Assembly: GCA_002825465.1 (NCBI GenBank)
Contig: PJER01000035.1
Location: 1 to 24,941, forward strand
Direction: 5' to 3'
Origin: Candidatus Thorarchaeota archaeon MP8T_1
Lineage (GTDB): Archaea; Asgardarchaeota; Thorarchaeia; Thorarchaeales; Thorarchaeaceae
DNA length: 24,941 nucleotides
In this document: one piece after another, positions 1 to 7,842 of the stretch
How positions within the stretch are numbered: the stretch's first letter is position 1
How the letters are laid out: each line of letters starts with the position of its first letter
The notes under the pieces: generated by a model
Told to the model about the DNA's origin: nothing
Seen by the model: only the letters and a program-made list of their open reading frames with translations
Database searches by the model: none
Position numbers and translations under genes: made by a program

Positions 1-2
1 CA

Positions 3-380
3 TATTGTCCTACATTTCATGCAGTACCTGGAGGAATATTAGAGGTAATAGACACAAAAGGCAGTTTTGAGTCAGCATGTATGAGAGAGTTCAACGAAGA
101 GGTTAATCTCCTTCTTCAACACGACAAATACTTGGTTGGTATCATTCAGGAATTTCATGGAACAGTTGGAGTTGTAGCATTGATAGCTACTACACCATTA
201 GAACAAGTAGATCCTGAAAAAGATGTGAGCGGAAATAATGAATGGAATCATCATAAACTCTCATGGTATCCCGTTGACCAGTTAGAGAATGTGACTTTTG
301 AAAACTCTTTGGAAGGACTTTTATTTTTGAAGAACGAACGGAATCAATTCATCACAACTGGTAGAAGCGTTCTCTGGTAA
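3..380 (+). CDS. Nudix hydrolase-like protein, 5' truncated by the window edge
   Basis: The reading frame is open from base 3 with no upstream stop, so only the C-terminal ~125 residues are present and the true start lies outside the window. The visible N-terminal part reads PGGILEV..., then an acidic helix ending CMREFNEEVNL, which matches the core REUxEE of the Nudix box (Gx5Ex7REUxEExGU). The segment between the GG and the helix is a few residues longer than usual, the Glu expected at the start of the Nudix helix is Gly, and the terminal Gly of the box is Asn. Nudix enzymes hydrolyse nucleoside diphosphates linked to another group; the substrate cannot be told here. A later ATG at 81 lies inside the motif, so it is not the start. 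The gene converges on the TIM-barrel gene with a 24-base gap. Either an atypical Nudix hydrolase or a Nudix-fold regulator is possible. Confidence 0.6.
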   Translation, partial: YCPTFHAVPGGILEVIDTKGSFESACMREFNEEVNLLLQHDKYLVGIIQEFHGTVGVVALIATTPLEQVDPEKDVSGNNEWNHHKLSWYPVDQLENVTFENSLEGLLFLKNERNQFITTGRSVLW

Positions 381-404
381 AATGGAAAATCCAGGGTTTC
401 CAAA

Positions 405-1250
405 TTATAGTTCAATGGAGAACATGCTTAGCATCTTGCCGATATTAGTAAGACTTCGTTGTGCCTCTTCTCTGGGCCGAACTTCGAACACATATTGTGG
501 CTTTGATTGCATTTCGCTCAGAAAACGCAATATTGGTTCAAAATCAATAAGACCATTTCCGACGACTTGATGACTACCGATTTGGGGGATTAAATCATGG
601 ATGTGCACCACCTCTATGGAACTCTTAAAGCGTTGAAAAAGAGACCAATCAGATTGTATAATCTTCAGATCTTGACCAAATAATTTCGGAATATCAAGAC
701 AGAGCTTGAGTCCCTTTGGTATGAGGTTCTCAATAACATCCCGGATATGAGGACCCCAATCTACATTTTCTATTACCAACTTGACATGAGGTCGTGCATG
801 GTCAAGTAATTCAATAAGATTCTCACGTAATGTCTTTGTGTAGGTTTCTGAAAACTTATCCCGAAAATGCGTCGCTGGTTCATTCCCAGCTTTCCTATAT
901 CTTGGTGTAGTTCCAGGATGAATGACGACATTTGTAGGTCCAATACTGACCTCTCTTGCAAGATTGATGATTTGTTTATAGTAAGACATGATTCCTGAAC
1001 GTATTGGTGGATATGTTGACATCAGACTGACATCATCAGCCGGAGCGTGAAACCCCCATTCAATTGATAGACTCCTCGCCATGTCACGTAATTTTGCTCG
1101 ATCCTCAGTTGAAATCAAGTGCGGTGAGAATTTTGGCACTCCAATATCTGGGACAATTCCATTCCAATTATTATGCGAGGCATATGTCAGAGCATCTACT
1201 AATGATTCGTCATAGATGACATGGTATGCTCTACGAGTAGGAAGTTTCAT
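405..1250 (-). CDS. Xylose isomerase-like TIM-barrel protein (sugar phosphate isomerase/epimerase family)
   Basis: A 281-residue protein with the pattern of the AP-endonuclease-2/xylose isomerase-like TIM barrel. Likely divalent-metal and catalytic residues fall at strand ends: H68 (GFHAP), H111 (VIHPG), E161 (VIENVDWG), D186 (LCLDIPKL), H216/H218 (VHIHD) and E256 (FEVRP). Members of this superfamily isomerise or epimerise sugars or keto acids, or cut DNA at abasic sites; the substrate cannot be deduced. It lies 47 bases downstream of hydA on the same strand, so co-transcription with dihydropyrimidinase is plausible. No clear Shine-Dalgarno precedes the ATG at 1250, which fits translation from a longer message. 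A link to pyrimidine breakdown is inference from position only. Family assignment is fairly secure; function is open. Confidence 0.8.
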   Translation of the reverse strand: MKLPTRRAYHVIYDESLVDALTYASHNNWNGIVPDIGVPKFSPHLISTEDRAKLRDMARSLSIEWGFHAPADDVSLMSTYPPIRSGIMSYYKQIINLAREVSIGPTNVVIHPGTTPRYRKAGNEPATHFRDKFSETYTKTLRENLIELLDHARPHVKLVIENVDWGPHIRDVIENLIPKGLKLCLDIPKLFGQDLKIIQSDWSLFQRFKSSIEVVHIHDLIPQIGSHQVVGNGLIDFEPILRFLSEMQSKPQYVFEVRPREEAQRSLTNIGKMLSMFSIEL

Positions 1251-1297
1251 ACTGAAACAATGTAATAATGACTTAAGAGGTTGACTAGATGCATACT

Positions 1298-2689
1298 TCA
1301 GAGTTTACCATAAGGAGCGCGCTTGAGAAATTCTCCGTGACCAACATCTCCAACAAACTTGCCATGCTCTGCAACTACTTTTCCTTTTGATAATGTTACA
1401 GAAGGATATCCTACTAATTTCCAATCTTCAAATGGATTCCAGTCACAATTTGTTTGGAGGTTCTCTGCCTTCAATGTGACTTTCTTATTGGGATCAAAGA
1501 CCACGATATCCGCATCGCTACCAACTGCGATAGTTCCCTTCTTCGGATACATGCCAAATAGTTTGGCAGGATTAGTACTAACGAGGGACACTAGATGATT
1601 AACTGAAAATCCTCTTTTTCCAACACCTTCTGTGTACATTAGAGGTACCATAGTTTCTACACCAGGCAGTCCAAATGGAATCTTTCTGAAGTCACCATTC
1701 CACGCTGCTTTCTGCTTGGTGTTAAAGGTGCAGGTATCAGTCGCAACAATCTGGACTTCACCATTGGCAAGACCCTTCCAGAGACGCTCACTATCATGAG
1801 GTTTTTTGATCTGCGGACATGTTGCAAAGAGATGTCCATTCTTCCCTTTGAAGACCTCATCATCTAGAAGTAAATACTGAGGGCAAGTTTCAGCATGCAC
1901 ATTCACACCACGAGCTCTCGCAGCAGCAACAGCATCAGTTCCTTCACCTGTAGACATGTGCACAATATACAACTTCCCGCCTGTGACCTCTGCCCATTTT
2001 ATTGCACGTGTAATAGCCTCCTCTTCAGTAAAACAGGGTCTAGAAAGAGTATGCCCATATGCACCCCATTTTTCCTTCTCCTTGGCATATCTCTCAATTA
2101 ACAAATCTAGCACATCAACGCTTTCAGCGTGCACTCCAATCTGTCCACCATGTTTTGCAGTTTCTTCCAAAGCACTGAAGAGCATACCATCATCAGCCAT
2201 CCAGCCTTCATTTTTGTAAATCATGAACATCTTGAATGTAGGAATTCCATAATCTATGACCTTCTTGATCTCCGCCTTTGTTGTTTCATTCCAATCAGTG
2301 ATTGCTGCATGAAGTCCATAGTCAACACATACTTTACCATCAGCCTCTGCTCTTCGAGCATTGACTGCCTCCATTATTGAATTGCCTTTTGTTTGAATTG
2401 CAAAATCAAGGACAGTTGTGACTCCACCACATGCTGCAGCCTTTGTTCCATTCTCAAAGTCATCAGCTGAGATGGTTCCCGAGAAGGGAAGTTGAAGATG
2501 AACATGGACATCTATCCCACCAGGAAGGACATACTTCCCATTAGCATCAATGACCTTTGTCCCTGGCCCTGGAGCCAGATTGGCTCCGAGAGTTTCAATC
2601 TTTCCATCTTTGATACCTACATCAGCTATGAATGTATCTGAAGCAGTGACTACCTTGCCGTTTTTTATTATGAGATCCAGTTCGGTCAT
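1298..2689 (-). CDS. hydA: Dihydropyrimidinase (D-hydantoinase family)
   Basis: Hydrolyses 5,6-dihydrouracil to N-carbamoyl-beta-alanine, the second step of reductive pyrimidine catabolism. The 463-residue length is normal for the family. The binuclear metal site is intact: H62 and H64 (GGIDVHVHLQLP), the carbamylated lysine K153 (TFKMFMIYK), H187 (GVHAES), H244 (IVHMSTGEG) and D318 (VATDTCTFN). The tyrosine after the lysine (Y158) and the C-terminal NCDWNPFE segment match substrate-binding parts of dihydropyrimidinases. Together these favour dihydropyrimidinase over allantoinase or dihydroorotase. The ATG is preceded by GAGAGG, which is one arm of a 12-base palindrome. The neighbour on the other strand is a beta-ureidopropionase, the next enzyme in the pathway, reading divergently. 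A strict hydantoinase role is the main alternative. Confidence 0.92.
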   Translation of the reverse strand: MTELDLIIKNGKVVTASDTFIADVGIKDGKIETLGANLAPGPGTKVIDANGKYVLPGGIDVHVHLQLPFSGTISADDFENGTKAAACGGVTTVLDFAIQTKGNSIMEAVNARRAEADGKVCVDYGLHAAITDWNETTKAEIKKVIDYGIPTFKMFMIYKNEGWMADDGMLFSALEETAKHGGQIGVHAESVDVLDLLIERYAKEKEKWGAYGHTLSRPCFTEEEAITRAIKWAEVTGGKLYIVHMSTGEGTDAVAAARARGVNVHAETCPQYLLLDDEVFKGKNGHLFATCPQIKKPHDSERLWKGLANGEVQIVATDTCTFNTKQKAAWNGDFRKIPFGLPGVETMVPLMYTEGVGKRGFSVNHLVSLVSTNPAKLFGMYPKKGTIAVGSDADIVVFDPNKKVTLKAENLQTNCDWNPFEDWKLVGYPSVTLSKGKVVAEHGKFVGDVGHGEFLKRAPYGKL

Positions 2690-2690
2690 G

Positions 2691-2702
2691 GAGAGGCCTC
2701 TC
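2691..2702. promoter_or_regulatory. 12-base perfect palindrome covering the hydA ribosome-binding site
   Basis: GAGAGGCCTCTC reads the same on both strands and ends one base upstream of the hydA ATG. On the hydA strand it contains the only visible Shine-Dalgarno-like run (GAGAGG). It could be a small operator or an RNA hairpin that masks the ribosome-binding site. It could also be chance, since the arms are only six bases and are purine/pyrimidine runs. Confidence 0.3.
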
Positions 2703-2799
2703 TAAACTCATACCAGCTATCCCATAAATCGCTTTGGATAGACTAATTAGAGTTGAAGACCTCTGTTCATTCCCAATCGCTCAGGAGATTGAGAAGAAA

Positions 2800-3666
2800 A
2801 TGAGAAATGTAAGAATAGGCTTGGTTCAGGCAACATGGGAAGGTGATGTTTCCGATGAGAAATCCATCAAGGAGAACATCGAGAGAATGGTCCACAAACA
2901 CGAAGGATTTGCAACAATTGCAAGACAGCAAGAAGTGCAGATTCTATGTTTTCAAGAATTGTTCTTTGGTCCTTACTTCTGTGCTGAACAGAATAGAAGA
3001 TGGTACAAGTACGCAGAGCCTATACCAGGTCCTCTTACAAAGCGAATGCAAAAGCTAGCAAAAGATAACAATCTCATCTTGATTGCTCCAATTTACGAAG
3101 AAGCATCAGTAGGAGTCTATTACAACACTGCTGTTGTCATTGATTCTGATGGAAGCTTATTGGGAAAAGTGAGAAAGATGCACATCCCGCACTTAGACCC
3201 GGGATTCTGGGAGAAGTTTTACTTCAGGCCTGGAAACACAGAGTATCCAGTTTTTGAAACTGCGGTTGGTAAGATTGGTGTCTATATTTGCTATGATCGC
3301 CACTTCCCGGAAGGGGCTCGTGCCTTGGCACTGAATGGAGCAGAGATAGTTTTCAACCCATCAGCTACAGTGGCAGGTCTCTCAGAACACCTCTGGAGTA
3401 TTGAACAACCCGCTCATGCGGTTGCGAATGGATATTTCATGGCTGCAATAAATCGGGTTGGTGAGGAACCATGGGGCACTGGAATGTTCTATGGTAGTTC
3501 ATACATTGTAGATCCACGCGGGCAAATTGTTGTGAAAGGGTCCCGGGATAAAGAGGAACTTGTCGTAGGGGATATAGATCTCGATATGATTCGTGAAGTA
3601 CGAAATACTTGGCAATTCTTTAGAGACCGTCGTCCTGAGAGTTACGGTAGTTTGACTGACTTGTAG
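2800..3666 (+). CDS. Beta-ureidopropionase (N-carbamoyl-beta-alanine amidohydrolase), nitrilase superfamily
   Basis: Hydrolyses N-carbamoyl-beta-alanine to beta-alanine, CO2 and ammonia, the third step of reductive pyrimidine catabolism. Using ATG 2800 the protein has 288 residues, close to the single-domain nitrilase length. The Glu-Lys-Cys triad is visible: E53 (FQELFFGP), K126 (KMHIPH) and C164 (YICYDRHFPE). Segments FNPSATVAGLSEHLWSIE, AINRVG and FYGSSYIVDP closely recall animal beta-ureidopropionase (UPB1), which separates it from N-carbamoylputrescine amidase and general nitrilases. A TTG at 2734 would add 22 residues, but ATG 2800 follows a GGAG run and begins with the usual nitrilase N-terminus (VRIGLVQ). 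It is divergent from hydA over about 110 bases and converges on the aminotransferase with a 6-base gap. Confidence 0.88.
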   Translation: MRNVRIGLVQATWEGDVSDEKSIKENIERMVHKHEGFATIARQQEVQILCFQELFFGPYFCAEQNRRWYKYAEPIPGPLTKRMQKLAKDNNLILIAPIYEEASVGVYYNTAVVIDSDGSLLGKVRKMHIPHLDPGFWEKFYFRPGNTEYPVFETAVGKIGVYICYDRHFPEGARALALNGAEIVFNPSATVAGLSEHLWSIEQPAHAVANGYFMAAINRVGEEPWGTGMFYGSSYIVDPRGQIVVKGSRDKEELVVGDIDLDMIREVRNTWQFFRDRRPESYGSLTDL

Positions 3667-3672
3667 GGTTAA

Positions 3673-5001
3673 TTACTCAACCTTTGAGAAGGCTTCACTG
3701 AGAATAGTGCAAGCCTCGTCCATCTGCTCATTAGTGAGTTCTAGGGGTGGTTGTAGTCGAATCACATTATTATCAAGTCCACCCTTTCCAATCAGCAATC
3801 CCTTCTCACGGCAATACTCCATTATGGACAACATCTCTTGAATTGCGGGTTCTTTTGTATCTCTATCGCGAACTAGTTCGATACCTAGCATCATCCCTTG
3901 ACCACGAACATCACCAATTATCTTATGATCTTCTTGTAGAGATACAAGCTTCTTCTTCAATGTATTACCAAGTTTTGCAGCGCGTTCTAAGTAATTACTC
4001 TCTTGAATGATATCGATAACTGCAACCGCTGCAGCACACGAAAGTGGATTTCCACCAAAGGTTGCAAATGCATCAGTAACTGTATAATTCTCAGCATATT
4101 CTGGGCGAGTGACAAAACCACCAATTGGAATGCCACTTCCAAATCCTTTTGCTAAGGTGATAATATCAGGTTCTATCCCACTATGCTGGATACCCCACCA
4201 TTTGTTACCAGTACGTCCAAAACCAGTCTGAACCTCATCTGATATATAGATTCCATCATATTCCTTTACAATCTCGTGGATTATCTTGAAGAAATCAGCA
4301 GGAGGCTGAATAATGCCACCTACTCCTTGAATGGGTTCTGCGATAAATGCCGCGATTTGATTGTTGGTCTGTGTGCGAATGACTTCCCGTAGATATCGTG
4401 CACATTCCATATCGCAACCAGGATGTTCCTTTCCAAAAGGACATCTGTAACAATATCCGTAAGGAGTAAACCGAACTCCAGAGGGATGAGATTCAGGTAC
4501 TGTTCGCCAACCAGCACTTGACAATTCTCGGGTCAGTGTGGTTCTGCCATGATATGCACGTTGGCAAGCAATGATGTATGGATTCTTGGTGTACTTTCTA
4601 GCCATGAATAACGCAGATTCATTTGCCTCTGAACCACTGTTAACTATGAACGAACGCGTCAGTCCATCAGGAGCAATTCCTGCAAGTCGTTTTACTAGAA
4701 CTGCATAGGGAATAGTGGCATAGAGTGAACTTGTATACACAAGTCGTTCAGCTTGCCACTTGATGGTAGCAACATATTTTGGATGATTATATCCTGTGAT
4801 AGTTGTACAGATTCCAGCGAAGAGATCAATGTATTTCTTTCCAGTACTATCTTCTAATACTGCTCCTTCACCATCAACGAAGAGTACTGGATCTTTGTAA
4901 TAATGTCCTACCGCCGGAGCGAGAAACTTCCTTTCAAGCTCAAGGATCTCATCTTTCGTGTATTCCTTTCGAAGATCTTCGGGGACTAGGTCATTTGTCA
5001 T
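3673..5001 (-). CDS. Class III PLP aminotransferase, AGXT2/beta-alanine-pyruvate type
   Basis: A 442-residue fold-type I aminotransferase. PLP-binding features are clear: NSGSEANE (residues 121-128), AYHGRT (149-154), D255 in SDEVQTGFGRTG, and the Schiff-base lysine K285 (TLAKGFGSG). FGGNPLSCAAA and DVRGQGMMLGIE resemble mammalian AGXT2, which can transaminate beta-alanine. In this context it most likely converts beta-alanine to malonate semialdehyde, with pyruvate, glyoxylate or 2-oxoglutarate as acceptor. A four-cysteine segment at 184-200 (CYRCPFGKEHPGCDMEC) sits between the N-terminal half and the AEPIQG strand; similar inserts occur in other class III members. The ATG is preceded by a near-perfect GGGTGAT Shine-Dalgarno four bases upstream. 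It is divergent from preA. GABA or ornithine transamination cannot be excluded from sequence alone. Confidence 0.85.
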   Translation of the reverse strand: MTNDLVPEDLRKEYTKDEILELERKFLAPAVGHYYKDPVLFVDGEGAVLEDSTGKKYIDLFAGICTTITGYNHPKYVATIKWQAERLVYTSSLYATIPYAVLVKRLAGIAPDGLTRSFIVNSGSEANESALFMARKYTKNPYIIACQRAYHGRTTLTRELSSAGWRTVPESHPSGVRFTPYGYCYRCPFGKEHPGCDMECARYLREVIRTQTNNQIAAFIAEPIQGVGGIIQPPADFFKIIHEIVKEYDGIYISDEVQTGFGRTGNKWWGIQHSGIEPDIITLAKGFGSGIPIGGFVTRPEYAENYTVTDAFATFGGNPLSCAAAVAVIDIIQESNYLERAAKLGNTLKKKLVSLQEDHKIIGDVRGQGMMLGIELVRDRDTKEPAIQEMLSIMEYCREKGLLIGKGGLDNNVIRLQPPLELTNEQMDEACTILSEAFSKVE

Positions 5002-5102
5002 CTTATCACCCTATTCATCAAACACCAGTTACCATAGAAGGATTCCCCTAAAGACTTAATGGACGAAGGGATAATACCGTAAGGCTGGAGAATCGATAAT
5101 CA

Positions 5103-6314
5103 ATGACATCGAATCACCTAGAAATAGAGTTTGCGGGTATCACTTTCAAGAATCCTTTCATGCTCTCCTCAGCCCCACCTACAATGGATGCTCAACACAT
5201 CATTCGAGCGGCCAAACTTGGATGGGGTGGTGCTGTCATGAAGACGGTAACTGAAGAGCCAACAGTTGATCCTCGAACTAGGCTGGGGGTTCTTAGAAAG
5301 AATGGAAAAGCAATCGGGATGAATAATATCGAGCTACTATCACGTGTGCCGCTTACAAAATGGACAGAAGAATGGATTCCAAAAATCAAACAAGAGGCAC
5401 CGAAAGATTTCATCTTTGTTGCAAGCATTATGAGTGGAACTGAACCTGAAGGATGGACAGAATTAGCTGAAACAATGTCCCTGACAGGTGCAGATGCAAT
5501 TGAAATCAATGTATCATGTCCACACGGTTCTCCTGAGAAACACATGGGGGCTTTTATCGGACAGGATGCTGGTCTTGTTGAACAAGTAACTCGAGCCGCC
5601 AAGAAAGGCACAGACTTACCACTTCTAGTGAAATTGACTCCGAATGTTACTGACATTGTTCCAATAGCAAATGCTGCAGTTAAAGGAGGTGCAGATGCAA
5701 TTTCCGCCATCAATACTGTCGAATCACTTATTGGAATTGATATAGAGACTGCTACTCCATTACCCATTGCATATGGAACGAATGCTTCTGAACAACTCAG
5801 TACTTACGGTGGGATGTGTGGTCCTGCTGTGAAACCACTTGGTCTCAGATTCGTATCGCAGATAGCAAAATCTCAAGCAGGTATTCCAATATCTGGAATA
5901 GGTGGAATCGCAGATTGGTCAAGTGCTGTTGAATATTTGATGGCAGGAGCGCGAACACTACAGATTTGCACTGCAGTAATGTGGAACGGATTTTCAATCA
6001 TCAAGGAACTTACCTCTGGAATGATTGAATTCATGCAGAGGAAGAAGTACAAGAAAGTAGAGGAGATGGTGGGAAAGGCACTACCAAGAATTACCACTTG
6101 GACAGCACTTTCAAAATTACCACCAGTAATCGCACATATCATACCAGAGAAATGTACTGGGTGTAAGGAGTGTGTCATTGCTTGCGCTGACGGGGGTTAT
6201 GTTGCTATTCAGATGAGGGAGAATGTAGCAACTGTTGTAGCAGACAAGTGTGATGGTTGTGGACTTTGCAGAGTAGTATGTGATTATGATGCTGTAGAGT
6301 TCGTGCACACTTGA
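5103..6314 (+). CDS. preA: Dihydropyrimidine dehydrogenase PreA-like subunit (FMN barrel plus two [4Fe-4S] clusters)
   Basis: Catalyses the first reductive step, uracil or thymine to the dihydropyrimidine. The 403 residues match PreA in length and layout: an FMN-binding TIM barrel of the dihydroorotate dehydrogenase type (about 1-330), then a ferredoxin domain with C351/C354/C357/C361 and C383/C386/C389/C393. Barrel motifs include NVSCPHG (136-142), LVKLTPN (175-181), AINTVES (202-208) and PISGIGGI (262-269), all typical of dihydropyrimidine dehydrogenase rather than DHODH. In mammalian enzyme the acid cysteine (Cys671, context LACGQD) falls at a position that is Ile152 here (AFIGQD). No NADH-binding PreT partner is encoded in the window, so the electron donor is unknown. 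mmsA follows on the same strand, 43 bases on. A PreA-like enzyme for another pyrimidine or hydantoin substrate is the main alternative. Confidence 0.88.
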   Translation: MTSNHLEIEFAGITFKNPFMLSSAPPTMDAQHIIRAAKLGWGGAVMKTVTEEPTVDPRTRLGVLRKNGKAIGMNNIELLSRVPLTKWTEEWIPKIKQEAPKDFIFVASIMSGTEPEGWTELAETMSLTGADAIEINVSCPHGSPEKHMGAFIGQDAGLVEQVTRAAKKGTDLPLLVKLTPNVTDIVPIANAAVKGGADAISAINTVESLIGIDIETATPLPIAYGTNASEQLSTYGGMCGPAVKPLGLRFVSQIAKSQAGIPISGIGGIADWSSAVEYLMAGARTLQICTAVMWNGFSIIKELTSGMIEFMQRKKYKKVEEMVGKALPRITTWTALSKLPPVIAHIIPEKCTGCKECVIACADGGYVAIQMRENVATVVADKCDGCGLCRVVCDYDAVEFVHT

Positions 6315-6357
6315 AAAATGACTTAGCAGAAGAATCAAATAGATGACCAGCTGAATA

Positions 6358-7839
6358 TTGAGTTCCCAATTGGATGTGACCATCTTGACAGTTGAAATTG
6401 TAAAGAATTATATCAATGGAAAATGGATAGAGTCGAAAGCAAAGGAAACCCGCGATGTTTTCAATCCAGCAACTGGAGAAGTAATAGCTAAGACTCCTAT
6501 GAGCACAAGAGAAGAAACACTTGAGGCAATTAAAGCAGCAAATGCAGCTTTTGAACGATGGAGAGCTACTCCAGCTATGACCCGAGTGCGATATCTTAAT
6601 CGAATCAGAGATGCTTTTGAAGAGAATTTTGAAGAACTTGCTAAAATACTCACTACCGAACAGGGTAAAGCAATTGATGAGGCTCGAGGTGAATACAGAA
6701 GGACCATTGAGAATATAGAATGTGCAACAAGTATTCCTTCACTCCAAATGGGATACAACGCGGAAGATATAGCAGCTGGAATTGATGAGATGGTCATTAA
6801 GCAACCACTTGGAACATTCTTTTGCGTGGCCCCATTCAATTTCCCTGGCATGGTTCCTACATGGTTCTGGCCTTTTGCCATTGGTGTTGGAAATACCTAC
6901 ATAGTAAAACCATCAGAACAGGTCCCATTGAGTCAGGTAAGGCAGTTTGAGATCATCCATGAGATCGGATTACCAAGAGGTGTTTTGAACATGGTTCATG
7001 GTGGATCTGAAGCTGTAAACGCATTGATTGAAAGTCCAAACACAGTCGGTATGTCATTTGTCGGTTCTTCGCGCGTTGGTAAATTACTCTACAAGAAAAT
7101 TGGGGAATATGGAAAACGAGCTCAAGTTCAAGGTGGCGCAAAGAACTTTCTTACAATCATGCCTGATGCAGATCTTGAGAGAACTGTTCCAGCACTAATC
7201 ACATCGTTCTATGGTTGTGCAGGACAACGCTGTTTGGCGGGAGGCGTCCTTCTTGCAGTAGGAGATATCTACGAACCACTGAAAGAAATGGTTCTGGATG
7301 CCGCGAAGAAATACACTACAGGTAATGGATTGGAAGAAGGCGTGCAGATGGGGCCACTCGCATCAAAGAGCGGAATGGAAAAAGTCCTGAATTACATACA
7401 GAGTGGAATCGATGAAGGCGCTGAACTGATTCTGGATGGTAGAGGAATCGAAGTGCCAAGTCATCCAAATGGATATTTTATAGGCCCTACTATCTTCGAT
7501 AAAGTAACACCTGACATGACAATAGCAAAAGAGGAAATCTTCGGACCAGTAATTCCGATAGTACAAGTTAAAGATCTCGAAGAAGCAATTGAGATCATAC
7601 ATGCTAATCCATACGGAAACGCATCTTCAATCTTTACGACAAGTGGAAAATATGCAAGAGAATATCAGTATCGTGTAAGAGCAGGAAATATTGGTATCAA
7701 TGTGGGAGTTGCTGCACCTATTGCCACATTTCCATTCTCAGGTATGAAAGACTCATTCCTAGGGGATCTACATGGGCAGGGTCGGGATGCTGTTGACTTC
7801 TTTACAGAGAACAAGGTTGTAATTACTAGATGGCTCTGA
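6358..7839 (+). CDS. mmsA: Methylmalonate/malonate-semialdehyde dehydrogenase (CoA-acylating)
   Basis: Oxidises malonate semialdehyde (and methylmalonate semialdehyde) to acetyl-CoA (propionyl-CoA) with NAD and CoA, which would finish pyrimidine or valine breakdown. The protein has 493 residues. Aldehyde dehydrogenase features: APFNFPGM (N161), VKPSEQVPLS, SFVGSSRVG, and the catalytic cysteine C292 in GCAGQRCLAGG. The usual general-base Glu is replaced: the segment reads QGGAKNF with N263, a hallmark of this CoA-dependent subfamily (GAKN). The start is uncertain: TTG 6358 is the longest option, while GTG 6376 would begin MTILTVEIVKNYINGKW, nearer the usual N-terminus; neither has a clear Shine-Dalgarno. 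It lies between preA and a ferritin-like gene on the same strand, probably one transcript. A plain aldehyde dehydrogenase is unlikely given the GAKN motif. Confidence 0.9.
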   Translation: MSSQLDVTILTVEIVKNYINGKWIESKAKETRDVFNPATGEVIAKTPMSTREETLEAIKAANAAFERWRATPAMTRVRYLNRIRDAFEENFEELAKILTTEQGKAIDEARGEYRRTIENIECATSIPSLQMGYNAEDIAAGIDEMVIKQPLGTFFCVAPFNFPGMVPTWFWPFAIGVGNTYIVKPSEQVPLSQVRQFEIIHEIGLPRGVLNMVHGGSEAVNALIESPNTVGMSFVGSSRVGKLLYKKIGEYGKRAQVQGGAKNFLTIMPDADLERTVPALITSFYGCAGQRCLAGGVLLAVGDIYEPLKEMVLDAAKKYTTGNGLEEGVQMGPLASKSGMEKVLNYIQSGIDEGAELILDGRGIEVPSHPNGYFIGPTIFDKVTPDMTIAKEEIFGPVIPIVQVKDLEEAIEIIHANPYGNASSIFTTSGKYAREYQYRVRAGNIGINVGVAAPIATFPFSGMKDSFLGDLHGQGRDAVDFFTENKVVITRWL

Positions 7840-7842
7840 TAT

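Noticed and set aside
5192..5767. 191-codon open frame on the minus strand opposite preA
   Set aside because: It lies wholly antisense to strong PreA motifs, and its composition (many Ser, Ala, Pro) is a shadow of the real gene.
6408..6881. 157-codon open frame on the minus strand opposite mmsA
   Set aside because: Antisense to conserved aldehyde dehydrogenase sequence, with no motif or ribosome-binding site of its own.
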